This document shows positions 1 to 7,366 of a DNA stretch of 20,487 bases, in pieces. The position numbers and the translations under genes are program-made. Origin of the DNA: Deltaproteobacteria bacterium (GTDB lineage Bacteria > Desulfobacterota > Desulfuromonadia > Geobacterales > Pseudopelobacteraceae); the NCBI GenBank assembly GCA_016219145.1, contig JACRCG010000045.1:1-20487 (forward strand). Reading direction: 5' to 3'. Positions within the stretch are counted from its first letter, which is position 1. The number at the start of each line of letters is the position of its first letter. The notes under the pieces are model-generated. The model saw only the letters and a program-made list of their open reading frames with translations. It searched no databases and had not been told where the DNA came from.

Positions 1-1025
1 ACGATGTCGGCAATCAGATCACCCAGGTTGGTTTCCTTCCGGCGGATGCCGGCCTGCTGCAATTCGACAGCGGCCGTGCCGACAATTCGCCCCAGCAGAG
101 CATCCGTCCTGGCGTCATAGGTTTTTACAAGCTCCGCAACCTGTGCTTCACCATCTCCAAGATCAGGAGTTATTTCGTCCAGTCGTCCGCTGCAGCTGAC
201 AATCCGGCCGCCATCAACCGTAACGTCGATAACCCCCAGGGTTTTGCCATGTTCCCAGGCCTGTGCCACATAATTGGAGCCGATCTTTACCGGACTCTCG
301 ACTCTGGTGTGGGAGTGTCCGCCGATGATCAGCAGATTGCCGGTCAGTATGGAATTGTGCGGGGCGGCTGAAAGCACACCATTCAGGCTTTCGGCCAGCG
401 CCCGGTCCTGACTGTGGCCCAGATGCGTCAGAAGCACGATCAGATCTGTCTTGCCGCGCAGCTCGCGCGCCAGCTCCGCCGCCCTTGCAAGAGGATTGGT
501 GAAGCGCAGCCCGGTCGTGTTGCGGGGATGCGAGGTCTCGGGGGTATCGTCCGTCACCAGTCCGATGATCCCGATCCGCAGGCCTCCCCGCATGATGATC
601 GTGTACGGCAGCAGCGCCTCAAAGCCGCTGACATTGGCGGCCAGCACCGGAAACGAGGCCTGACGGATACGCTCTTTGAGGATATCCTGGCCAAAATCGA
701 ATTCATGATTGCCGGTGGTCATGGCGTCGAACTTCATCAGATTCATCATTTCGATGACCGACTCGCCGCCGCTGAGATTGGCCCAGCTGTCGCCCTGAAT
801 CATATCTCCCGCTGAAAGCAGCAGGGCCGGTTTTTCGGCGCGCAGGCGTTTGACATGTTCCGCCAGACGGGCCGCGCCCCCCAATGGCTGCGCCATTCCG
901 GCAGCACTTGTCGGACGGACAAATCCGTGAAAGTCGTTGACATGCAATATCCTGATCGAATGCGGTTCAGCCGGCGCATACACCGGAAGCAGCAGAATCA
1001 ACACAAGCGAGAGCAAAAATTTCAT
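1..1025 (-). CDS. 5'-nucleotidase / UshA-like metallophosphatase, C-terminus outside window
   Basis: Exported metallophosphoesterase expected to hydrolyse nucleotides or UDP-sugars in the periplasm. Translating the minus strand from 1025 gives a signal peptide (about residues 1-19, ending PVYAPAE), then the dimetal motifs of the family: HVNDFHG (D31, H33), SAGDMIQGD (72-79), GNHEFD (105-110) and GGHSH (near residue 235). The last visible residues (RRKETNLGDLIADIV) match the start of the C-terminal 5'-nucleotidase substrate domain, so both domains are probably present and the gene runs off the window edge. The start is ATG at 1025 preceded by GGAG. Open frame throughout the visible 341 codons. 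Exact substrate cannot be told from sequence. Confidence 0.9.
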   Translation of the reverse strand, partial: MKFLLSLVLILLLPVYAPAEPHSIRILHVNDFHGFVRPTSAAGMAQPLGGAARLAEHVKRLRAEKPALLLSAGDMIQGDSWANLSGGESVIEMMNLMKFDAMTTGNHEFDFGQDILKERIRQASFPVLAANVSGFEALLPYTIIMRGGLRIGIIGLVTDDTPETSHPRNTTGLRFTNPLARAAELARELRGKTDLIVLLTHLGHSQDRALAESLNGVLSAAPHNSILTGNLLIIGGHSHTRVESPVKIGSNYVAQAWEHGKTLGVIDVTVDGGRIVSCSGRLDEITPDLGDGEAQVAELVKTYDARTDALLGRIVGTAAVELQQAGIRRKETNLGDLIADI

Positions 1026-1420
1026 GAGTTACTCCATCTGCCAGTCAAAAATAGTACTGGCTTTGTATCATATTCGGCTGCGGCTGATAAGGGTATTCAT
1101 CAACAATTGAATGCAGCAGTTCCGGCAAATTATGCTGTTGCTTTTGGAATGGTTGACAGGTATATGGAATATGATTTTCATTTAATGGATGTTACTTGTG
1201 GTTGAATTAATGGAGGATGTCCCTTTTTGATTAACGCAGACGACTCACGACACCAATAAAAGTTACTTATATACTTAATTTAACTGAATTTTCAAACAGC
1301 AGGAAGCACCTTATACAGGGAACAGCAAGGTTCCTTGCATAAGGAACCAACATCTTATATAAGGAACAAGTTCCTTATATAAGGGTGCCACTATTAACGA
1401 GTTAGAAAAATAGAGGAATT
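1026..1420. other. Intergenic region between the nucleotidase and the NYN gene
   Basis: AT-rich stretch of about 395 bp between divergent genes. I see no convincing small ORF. Its 3' part (from about 1309) carries the GGAAC/TTATATAAG palindromes listed separately; the rest, including the upstream side of the nucleotidase gene, shows no promoter I would defend. Confidence 0.5.
1329..1383. repeat. Array of GGAAC palindromes upstream of the NYN gene
   Basis: Two inverted repeats sit close together. GGTTCCTT-GCAT-AAGGAACC occupies 1329-1348. CTTATATAAGGAAC-AA-GTTCCTTATATAAG occupies 1354-1383 and is perfect with 14-bp arms and a 2-nt centre. A degenerate half unit (CTTATACAGGGAAC) precedes them near 1310. 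They end 37 bp before the ATG of the NYN-LOTUS gene. The short centre favours a protein-binding operator over an RNA hairpin, but both are possible; the 3' hairpin lacks a T tract. Confidence 0.7.
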
Positions 1421-2227
1421 ATGGTATCCCCACGACTAGTCGCAAAAATAGAATCCGAGGAACCCACTCTTCGATTGGCCGTTCTTATTGATGCAGACAA
1501 CGCACAAGCAGCCGTCATCGATGGACTACTTGCAGAAATTGCAAGATTCGGAGAAGCAACTGTCAAGCGTATCTACGGAGATTTCACAGCTCCAACGAGC
1601 GCTTCATGGAAAAAAGTGTTGCAGAGATACGCAATTAAACCGGTTCAGCAGTTTGCCTACACAACCGGAAAGAACGCCACGGACAGCACTCTAATCATCG
1701 ATGCAATGGACTTGCTATACACTCGAAAGTTTGATGGTTTTTGCCTTATCACAAGCGACAGTGATTTCACGGGTCTTGCGATGCGATTGCGCGAAGAGGG
1801 TCTTACGGTTCTTGGGTTTGGCGAAAAGAAAACACCAGAGGCGTTCCGAAATGCCTGCCACAAATTTGTGTTTACTGAAGTCCTTCGTCCAAGTCCTGCC
1901 CCTGAACCCAATGCATCACCGAAGATACCCGAGAATAAATTGAAGGCAGCCCTCCCTCTGACCAATCCTGAGACAGCGGAACCCAAACTCGAATTTCCTA
2001 AGGAATTTGTGCTCACTGCACTTGAACAGTCAATTGACGACGCTGGGTGGGCACATCTTGGGACATTCGGGAGTTACCTCACAAAGTTGCAGCCAGATTT
2101 TGACTCCAGACTTTACGGTTACAAGAAACTCTCTGACCTTGTTAAAGCAAAGACGGATCTCTTTGTCACAGAGGAACGACAGGCGCCTGGTTCAAACCAG
2201 AAGGTTCTGTACCTTCGTGCAAAATAA
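1421..2227 (+). CDS. NYN (PIN-like) domain protein with C-terminal OST-HTH/LOTUS domain
   Basis: Predicted RNA-directed nuclease-like protein of the LabA/DUF88-NYN family. The N-terminal NYN fold (about residues 18-152) shows the acidic metal-site pattern VLIDADN (D24, D26), NATDSTLIIDAMD (D88, D94) and LITSDSDF (D113, D115). A proline/lysine-rich linker (about 157-190) leads to a C-terminal segment (about 190-266) with the look of an OST-HTH/LOTUS RNA-binding domain (FVLTALEQSIDDAGWAHLG, then YGYKKLSDLV). Start ATG 1421 has GAGG six bases upstream. The cellular RNA target is unknown. Upstream palindromes suggest dedicated control; a hairpin follows the stop. Confidence 0.85.
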   Translation: MVSPRLVAKIESEEPTLRLAVLIDADNAQAAVIDGLLAEIARFGEATVKRIYGDFTAPTSASWKKVLQRYAIKPVQQFAYTTGKNATDSTLIIDAMDLLYTRKFDGFCLITSDSDFTGLAMRLREEGLTVLGFGEKKTPEAFRNACHKFVFTEVLRPSPAPEPNASPKIPENKLKAALPLTNPETAEPKLEFPKEFVLTALEQSIDDAGWAHLGTFGSYLTKLQPDFDSRLYGYKKLSDLVKAKTDLFVTEERQAPGSNQKVLYLRAK

Positions 2228-2241
2228 TTTCTAACCAGGAA

Positions 2242-2270
2242 GAAGCACCGGCCAAGAACCGCCGGTGTTC
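2242..2270 (+). terminator. Possible hairpin downstream of the NYN gene
   Basis: CACCGGC at 2246-2252 and GCCGGTG at 2261-2267 form a perfect 7-bp stem with an 8-nt loop, extendable by GAA/TTC with one bulge. Only a short TTCT follows, so termination would be weak; it lies 19 nt after the NYN stop codon. Confidence 0.4.
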
Positions 2271-2304
2271 TCCCGAACCGTTGAACGAGGAGAAACTTAT
2301 CGAC

Positions 2305-2547
2305 ATGAACATGGGACTCGTTATTCTAAGGACGTTATCTACGGTTGCCGGAGCAGTATTCATTTATGGAGCGATCCGCGCAATCCTGGAAGGGAATTTC
2401 AAGTCTCCAAAAGAAGTTGTTCATGGAAATTACGTTGGGGTTTCACACATTAGAAGAAGTGATAGGCCAGTTGCTTTCTGGTTTTGTACATTAGCTTATG
2501 TTTTTTTCGGAGTAGCAATTATCTTTTGTGCATGGTTCATAATCTGA
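2305..2547 (+). CDS. Small membrane protein of unknown function
   Basis: I do not recognise a family. From ATG 2305 it encodes 80 residues with two hydrophobic segments, about residues 3-27 (GLVILRTLSTVAGAVFIYGA) and 58-80 (WFCTLAYVFFGVAIIFCAWFII), separated by a basic loop, so a two-helix inner-membrane hairpin is likely. The frame is also open back to a TTG at 2281, but GAGGAG at 2287-2292 fits ATG 2305 (or the next ATG, 2311) better. It lies between the NYN gene and another small ORF, all in the same direction. Confidence 0.5.
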   Translation: MNMGLVILRTLSTVAGAVFIYGAIRAILEGNFKSPKEVVHGNYVGVSHIRRSDRPVAFWFCTLAYVFFGVAIIFCAWFII

Positions 2548-2561
2548 TTCTGGAAGAAAAT

Positions 2562-2840
2562 ATGCCCGACTCTGCTAGCTCCGAACCGTTCCACGTTCTG
2601 GCTGCATCCCTACGTGAAAGTGGCTTCACTATTCATGGCCTACATCTCGAAAGCATCCTCAATGGCGTGTATACAACTTCATCAGAGCTCATTAGTGAGC
2701 TTGGCGTTGCTGTTCTGACAATTCGAAAAGAATGCAAACCCCTGAGCGCCAATCAGAAGGCTTTGGTAAAACTATGCTTGCGGGAGGTACGTAAAGCATG
2801 GCCAGGATTTGGTTTGTTCAGCTGGTTTCCATTTCGCTGA
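2562..2840 (+). CDS. Small hypothetical protein (92 aa)
   Basis: Unrecognised. ATG 2562 is preceded by GGAAGA at proper spacing, and the frame gives a 92-residue soluble protein with mixed helical character (FHVLAASLRESGFTIHGLHLES, then SANQKALVKLCLREVRKAW). It follows the small membrane protein by only 14 nt, so the two may be co-transcribed. Codon use is less GC-rich than in the metal operons downstream. Its end abuts the oppositely oriented orphan antitoxin gene. It could still be a chance ORF. Confidence 0.45.
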   Translation: MPDSASSEPFHVLAASLRESGFTIHGLHLESILNGVYTTSSELISELGVAVLTIRKECKPLSANQKALVKLCLREVRKAWPGFGLFSWFPFR

Positions 2841-2845
2841 TAATT

Positions 2846-3106
2846 TTACGGGTTGTCGTGAACATCTACCTCGACACTCCGATCTCTTTGTGTAAGCCGA
2901 TGCCGGACAAGCTCCGTCAGATCACGGTCAGCAAGGGCCTCAACCAACATCTCGAAGATTTTAGGTGTAACCATATAAAACGCCGGACGGTTGTGGTTAA
3001 GGATCGCCACCGGCTTTTCTCCGGCAACGCGGAGTACCTGTGACGGATTTTTCTTGAATTCCGACATACTAATAGAAAAATCGGCGTAAATGGTGTCGAT
3101 GTTCAT
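2846..3106 (-). CDS. StbD/Phd-YefM-type antitoxin, no toxin partner visible
   Basis: DNA-binding antitoxin of a type II toxin-antitoxin family. The 86-residue product has the typical N-terminal layout (IYADFSISMSEFKKNPSQVL), the GEKPVAILNHNRPAFYMV core strand-helix of the Phd/YefM fold (about residues 29-46) and a charged C-terminal tail that normally wraps a RelE/ParE-type toxin. AAAGGAGG lies 6 nt before ATG 3106. In this family the toxin ORF usually overlaps or follows the antitoxin stop; here the minus strand below 2846 has no toxin-like frame, and none lies upstream. The protein is therefore an orphan or the survivor of a decayed pair. Confidence 0.8.
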   Translation of the reverse strand: MNIDTIYADFSISMSEFKKNPSQVLRVAGEKPVAILNHNRPAFYMVTPKIFEMLVEALADRDLTELVRHRLTQRDRSVEVDVHDNP

Positions 3107-3123
3107 AATTGCCTCCTTTGTTC

Positions 3124-3153
3124 AGCTCTGAATATAGAGCTATTTACAGAGCT
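3124..3153 (-). promoter_or_regulatory. Likely autoregulatory operator (AGCTCT half-sites)
   Basis: Three copies of AGCTCT/AGAGCT fall in and just after the promoter: one at the start of the spacer, one overlapping the -10 box and one inverted just downstream (AGCTCT 3124-3129 with AGAGCT 3136-3141 in plus coordinates). Phd/YefM antitoxins normally bind palindromes at their own promoters, so autoregulation is the natural inference. Confidence 0.55.
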
Positions 3154-3159
3154 TTTCAA
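3131..3159 (-). promoter_or_regulatory. Sigma-70 promoter of the orphan antitoxin gene
   Basis: Reading the minus strand, TTGAAA (complement of 3154-3159) and TATATT (complement of 3131-3136) are spaced by exactly 17 nt. The start of transcription would fall about 20 nt before the strong ribosome site. Confidence 0.7.
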
Positions 3160-3202
3160 GCCTTTTTTATCTTGAAAGGCTATAACTTAGAGGACCGAAA
3201 AA

Positions 3203-3259
3203 GGGACATTGTTGATTAGTTGATTAACTCGGTTTTGGTTGACTAATCAACAACGTCCC
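3203..3259. repeat. REP-like inverted repeat
   Basis: GGGACATTGTTGATTAGT (3203-3220) faces ACTAATCAACAACGTCCC (3242-3259): 18-bp arms with one mismatch and a 21-nt loop that repeats part of the arm (TTGATTA). It lies in the gap between the antitoxin promoter and the EamA gene. The form recalls dispersed repetitive extragenic palindromes; no second full copy is in this window, so genome-wide dispersal is an inference. Confidence 0.6.
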
Positions 3260-3339
3260 CTGAATTTCCCATTACTGATAACCCAAGCTGTTCAGCCAAC
3301 TGGCAGCCTCGTCAGGCGCAGCAAAATTTAAGGAGAAAA

Positions 3340-4254
3340 ATGAGCGCAGAGCGTAAACAGATGGATGGATTCGGAATCGGCTGCATGATTCTTTTATGCC
3401 TGGTATTAGGTATGCACCAGGTTGCAATCAAGGCGGCGGCGCCCGATATCGCTCCGATCCTGCAGATCGCCCTGCGCTTCGGGATCAGTTCCTTCCTGGT
3501 CTGCCTGGTCATGCTGCGCGGCAAGGAGAATTATAAACTGCGGGACGGCACCATGCTGCCCGGTCTCATGGCCGGGATCCTGTTTTCGGTCGAGTTTGTT
3601 TTCGTGGCGGAGGGTTTGCGTTATACATCGGCCGCGCATATGTCGGTGTTTCTGTATACTTCGCCGATTTTCACCTCGCTGGCGCTGCACTGGCTCATAC
3701 CTGCCGAGCGTCTTCGTCCGCACCAGTGGCTGGGGGTCGCGATCGCCTTCGGCGGAGTTGCCCTGGCGTTCGGCGGGGGATCAATCCAGCACGGCATCAG
3801 TCAGCGCGTCTTGTGGGGCGATGCACTCGGGCTTGTGGCCGGGATGCTGTGGGGGGCTACTACCGTGCTGATCCGCTGCACACGCCTGTCGGAAACGCCG
3901 CCGACCAAGACGCTTCTCTATCAGCTGGTGACAGCCTTTGTTACGCTCCTGATGTACGCCATTTTATCGGGACAGGCCAGCAGGTTCACCATGACCGGCA
4001 TCGCCTGGGCCAGCCTGCTGTATCAGGGGGTAGTGGTTACCTTTGCGGCCTTTCTGGCCTGGTTTTCGTTGCTGCGGCGCTACAACGCCTCACAGCTGTC
4101 GGTGTTTCTCTTTCTTTCGCCCCTGTTTGGCGTCACTTTCGGCGTACTTCTGCTGCACGAAACAGTGGACATCTTTTTCTGCATCGGCGCCGTGCTGGTG
4201 CTGATCGGGATAACTCTGGTGAGCAAACGGCAGTTCGGGGCAGCAAGAACTTGA
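3340..4254 (+). CDS. EamA/DMT-family transporter
   Basis: Inner-membrane permease of the drug/metabolite transporter superfamily, with about ten predicted helices arranged as two EamA repeats (about residues 10-145 and 158-295). Typical marks are the glycine-rich helices ending GVAIAFGGVALAFGGG (mid-protein) and GVVLIGITLV-like sequence near the C-terminus, with a basic tail. 304 residues is the usual length. AAGGAG precedes ATG 3340. The family exports or imports amino acids, purines and other metabolites; nothing here fixes the substrate. It is followed after 58 nt by a small outer-membrane protein gene with its own ribosome site. Confidence 0.88.
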   Translation: MSAERKQMDGFGIGCMILLCLVLGMHQVAIKAAAPDIAPILQIALRFGISSFLVCLVMLRGKENYKLRDGTMLPGLMAGILFSVEFVFVAEGLRYTSAAHMSVFLYTSPIFTSLALHWLIPAERLRPHQWLGVAIAFGGVALAFGGGSIQHGISQRVLWGDALGLVAGMLWGATTVLIRCTRLSETPPTKTLLYQLVTAFVTLLMYAILSGQASRFTMTGIAWASLLYQGVVVTFAAFLAWFSLLRRYNASQLSVFLFLSPLFGVTFGVLLLHETVDIFFCIGAVLVLIGITLVSKRQFGAART

Positions 4255-4312
4255 AAGTTTCCATATTTGCAGTTAGTATCCCGGTGCATTTCACTCTGAA
4301 AGGAGCAATTAC

Positions 4313-4780
4313 ATGAAGCGAACTGTTTTTACATTGGCACTGGTCACACTGCTGGCGACCGGATCGCTGGCGACAGCCGACGACTCGATCAGCCTGGGTG
4401 TCCGCTACGGAGCCGCCGTAGGCCGAACCGGGCACTACACTGAAGCATTCGGCGACCTGCACATCAACCGTCTGGTCTCAATCGGCGCAACCGCAGGCTA
4501 TACAATGATCGACAAGGACAACAAGCACTCCTTCAAGCGCGACGATGCTGTGCCTATTATTGCGCTTTTCAAGGTCTATGCGCCGACCCCGCTCTTCAAG
4601 CCTTATGCGGGCCTCGGGCAAGCGCTGATCTTCCATGACAAACGGGGAACTAAGGGGAGTGTGGTCGGCCTGGCCGGACTCAATATTCCGTTGGGACCGT
4701 TATTCATAAACGGGGAGTACCGGCGTCAGTTTGACGACAAGCTTGATTTTCTGGGCGCCGGTGTCGGGATAAGTTTTTAG
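4313..4780 (+). CDS. Small outer-membrane beta-barrel protein
   Basis: 155-residue exported protein. A signal peptide (about residues 1-22, cleavage near ATA-DD) is followed by alternating polar/hydrophobic strands with Gly and aromatic residues and a terminal phenylalanine (GAGVGISF), the signature that BAM recognises. Size fits an eight-stranded barrel of the OmpA/OmpX/OmpW type; I cannot assign a family. AAAGGAG lies 7 nt before ATG 4313. Its stop codon overlaps the convergent hldD stop by 4 nt (4777-4780), so no terminator separates the two genes. Confidence 0.75.
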   Translation: MKRTVFTLALVTLLATGSLATADDSISLGVRYGAAVGRTGHYTEAFGDLHINRLVSIGATAGYTMIDKDNKHSFKRDDAVPIIALFKVYAPTPLFKPYAGLGQALIFHDKRGTKGSVVGLAGLNIPLGPLFINGEYRRQFDDKLDFLGAGVGISF

Positions 4781-5769
4781 TCGCCAAGACGCTTGTCAGG
4801 AACGAGGTAGTTTCTGACATAGTCCTCAACGGCGGCCTCGACCGATGTAACTTCTTCACGATAACCTGCCGCACGGATCTGCGAGATATCGGCGCAGGTC
4901 AGGTATTGATAGGTGTTGCGGATCGATTCCGGCATATCGATGTACTCTATTCTGACCGGCTGTCCCATGGCGCTGAAAACGGCCCGGGCCAGCCGGTTCC
5001 AGCTTACGGTAGTACCGCCCCCCACATTGTAGATGCCGTTTGCGTTCCTGTGCTGCAGAAAATGAACCGTCATCGCGGCGGCGTCCTTGACGTAGATGAA
5101 GTCACGCAGCTGCTCGCCGTCGCCGTACTCGGGACGATAGGACTTGAACAGGCGCAGCGCGCCCGTTGCTGAAATCTGTTCAAAAGCCTTGAGTACCAGT
5201 GAGCGCATTTCGCCTTTGTGCTGCTCATTCGGGCCATAGACGTTGAAATATTTAATTCCCGCCATCCTGTCCAGAACACCCTGACGCTGGGCCCACAGAT
5301 CAAAGAGCTGCTTGGAATAGCCGTACATGTTCATCGGCCTGAGCTGCGAAAGCTGACACTCGTCGTCCACAAAGCCATGCTCACCGTTGCCGTACGTGGC
5401 GGCGCTGGAGGCGTAGATAAAACGGGCATCCAGCGCCAGTGCGGCCAGAGCCAGTTTGCGGGAATATTCAAAATTGTTGTTGACCAGATAGGTTGCATCA
5501 GATTCGGTCGTAGCCGAACAGGCCCCCAGGTGAATGACCGCCTCCAGCCCCTTATCGCCCGGCAGCCGGCCGGCCAGAGTTCCTTTGTCCAGCATGCGCT
5601 CGAAAACATCTTTCTCCAGATAATCCAGGAAACGCAGCGCTGACAGGTTGCGCCATTTATCAGAATGCCCAAGGTGGTCAACAATCAGGATGTCTTCCCT
5701 GCCCTGCCGGTTCAGGCGTTCTACCACAGCGCTTCCGATCAGCCCCGCTCCGCCGGTTACAATGATCAT
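4777..5769 (-). CDS. hldD: ADP-L-glycero-D-manno-heptose 6-epimerase
   Basis: Makes ADP-L-glycero-D-manno-heptose, the precursor of the inner-core heptoses of lipopolysaccharide. It is an extended short-chain dehydrogenase: NADP-binding GGAGLIG (residues 6-12), active-site SSAATYG (121-127), MNMYGYSK with Tyr149 and Lys153, and the HldD-specific YFNVYGPNEQHKGEM with Lys185, matching the second catalytic lysine known in E. coli HldD. Length (330) is normal. ATG 5769 overlaps the cbiO stop (ATGA), so it is translationally coupled as the last gene of the cobalt operon, an unusual place for an LPS gene. Confidence 0.95.
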   Translation of the reverse strand: MIIVTGGAGLIGSAVVERLNRQGREDILIVDHLGHSDKWRNLSALRFLDYLEKDVFERMLDKGTLAGRLPGDKGLEAVIHLGACSATTESDATYLVNNNFEYSRKLALAALALDARFIYASSAATYGNGEHGFVDDECQLSQLRPMNMYGYSKQLFDLWAQRQGVLDRMAGIKYFNVYGPNEQHKGEMRSLVLKAFEQISATGALRLFKSYRPEYGDGEQLRDFIYVKDAAAMTVHFLQHRNANGIYNVGGGTTVSWNRLARAVFSAMGQPVRIEYIDMPESIRNTYQYLTCADISQIRAAGYREEVTSVEAAVEDYVRNYLVPDKRLGD

Positions 5770-6623
5770 GACTTGCTCTCCCGTCCTGCCTGCGCGTTGA
5801 TCGCCTTCAGCAGTTCACTTTTACTGCGCGGCAGATATCCATTAGCACGAAGTTCGACGCCAATCAAGGAGAGCGAAGCGGTAATTTCAGCCACCAGCGG
5901 TGTTCCCCCCAGAGTTTTCCGCACGTCATCCCGCATCAGGACCTCTGCCGGAGCGCCGTTGGCCAGCAGCCGTCCGGACTGAAGCACGATCACATCATCC
6001 GCCCATCCGTATGCGAAATCGAGATCATGGGTTGCGATGATGACCGTCATGCCGGAAGCGTGCAGCCCTTCCAGAACTGCTGTCAACTCTTCCTGCATGG
6101 CAGCATCCAGACCGGCCATCGGCTCGTCAAGCACGAGCGTCTCCGGCTGCATGGCAAGCACTCCGGCGATACAGACCCGCTTTTTCTGACCGTAACTGAG
6201 GTTGTGGACCGGCTTGTCGGCCGACTCCGCCATTCCAACCGCCAGGAGTGCCTCCTCCACCCGTTGCCGCACCAGCGCTTCATCCAGGCCCAGATTCATC
6301 GGCCCAAAAGAGACATCCTCGCGGACACTGGCCGAAAAGAGCTGGCTATCCGGATTCTGGAACACCAGACCAACCTTTGAACGGAGTTGACGCATGCCGC
6401 CGCGGCTGTAATCAAGAGGGCTTCCATCCCAGCAGACCTGCCCGGCCAAAGGGCGCAGTATGCCGTTCAGATGCAGAAACATGGTCGTCTTGCCGGCGCC
6501 GTTGGCGCCGAGTACTGCGGTGCGCTGGCCGCGCTGCACCGCCAGGGAGCAGCTCTCCAGTGCGCGGGTGCCATCGGGGTAGCAATAGGAAACGCTCTCC
6601 AGTTTCAGGATGGGGCCGGTCAT
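5766..6623 (-). CDS. cbiO: Cobalt ECF transporter ATPase CbiO
   Basis: Cytoplasmic ATP-hydrolysing component of the CbiMNQO energy-coupling-factor transporter. Visible motifs: Walker A GANGAGKT (39-46), Q-loop VFQNPDSQLF (Gln89), ABC signature LSYGQ (142-146), Walker B LVLDEP (163-168) and the H-loop His199. The Q-loop sequence FQNPDSQLF is typical of the ECF A-type ATPases. 285 residues, normal length. It overlaps cbiQ upstream and hldD downstream by 4 nt each (ATGA). It is the only ECF ATPase gene in the window, so it probably works as a homodimer and may also serve the solitary CbiM at 11939-13009. Confidence 0.94.
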   Translation of the reverse strand: MTGPILKLESVSYCYPDGTRALESCSLAVQRGQRTAVLGANGAGKTTMFLHLNGILRPLAGQVCWDGSPLDYSRGGMRQLRSKVGLVFQNPDSQLFSASVREDVSFGPMNLGLDEALVRQRVEEALLAVGMAESADKPVHNLSYGQKKRVCIAGVLAMQPETLVLDEPMAGLDAAMQEELTAVLEGLHASGMTVIIATHDLDFAYGWADDVIVLQSGRLLANGAPAEVLMRDDVRKTLGGTPLVAEITASLSLIGVELRANGYLPRSKSELLKAINAQAGRESKS

Positions 6624-7366
6624 GGCAGTATCAATGCCAGGGCCACCACCAGGCTGCCTGAGGCCGCAGCGAGAAAGATATTCCGGCTGGTGTTGTCATG
6701 AGGATTTTCCAGAAAGCGGAGCGCGCCGTCACTGTTGCGGGCCAGCGCAGCCAGATGCAGAGCCTGGCTACGCTGCCAGACCTGCACGATCAGGTTGCCG
6801 ACCAGCCCCCCCATCGAACGTAACGATATGGCAAATGTGGCATATCCCAGACGGGCGGACTGTGCCGTGATTGTTTCATGGATCGCTTCTGACAGTACGA
6901 AGAGAGTACGATAGCAGAGCGTCATCAGATCCAGCAGGGTATCCGGCAGTTTGCAGCGCCGCAGCAGCGAGATGATATCCGGGAGCGGGGTGGTCAGGGT
7001 CAGAAACAGCAGCGCGGCCAGGCAGGCCAGCGAACGGCAGCAGACCCGGGCGATGCGCAGCAGCTCCGGTTCGGCCGGATGGAGAGACACACCCAGGGTC
7101 GAGGCGCCCAGGTCGAGTGATATCAGCAGTGACAGCCCGCTTGCCAGAAGAAAGAAGAGCGCCGGGGCCGCCACTCGCAGATAACGCAGGAGAGGAATAC
7201 CGGCGCCTGAAATTGATGCTGCCGTCATGATCAGGGCCACCAGCAGGGCTGTCCCGGGCGAAGCGGCTGCAAATGCTGCCACCATGCCGCACAGGGAAAA
7301 TATTCCCTTGGCAGCCGGTGATACCTGTCGCCAGCGATTGGAGTAGGCGGACTGCTCAATCAGCAT
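6620..7366 (-). CDS. cbiQ: Cobalt ECF transporter transmembrane protein CbiQ
   Basis: Membrane coupling (T) component that links CbiO to the CbiMN substrate unit. It is hydrophobic, with several predicted helices in the N-terminal half and a cytoplasmic stretch bearing the family's coupling features (ARLGYATFAISLRSMGGLVGNLIVQVWQRSQALHLAALARNS, the last part resembling the conserved A-R-G box region, here with LAALARN). 248 residues. It starts within the cbiN 3' end (7-nt overlap) and ends overlapping cbiO by 4 nt. Assignment rests on position between cbiN and cbiO as much as on sequence. Confidence 0.9.
   Translation of the reverse strand: MLIEQSAYSNRWRQVSPAAKGIFSLCGMVAAFAAASPGTALLVALIMTAASISGAGIPLLRYLRVAAPALFFLLASGLSLLISLDLGASTLGVSLHPAEPELLRIARVCCRSLACLAALLFLTLTTPLPDIISLLRRCKLPDTLLDLMTLCYRTLFVLSEAIHETITAQSARLGYATFAISLRSMGGLVGNLIVQVWQRSQALHLAALARNSDGALRFLENPHDNTSRNIFLAAASGSLVVALALILP

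Noticed and set aside
414..1205. Plus-strand frames over the 5'-nucleotidase region
   Set aside because: They are antisense shadows of a gene with clear metallophosphatase motifs; no ribosome site and no recognisable domain.
2225..2300. Integron attC-like arrangement after the NYN gene
   Set aside because: The hairpin is present but the paired GTTRRRY/RYYYAAC core sites are not, and no integrase is near.
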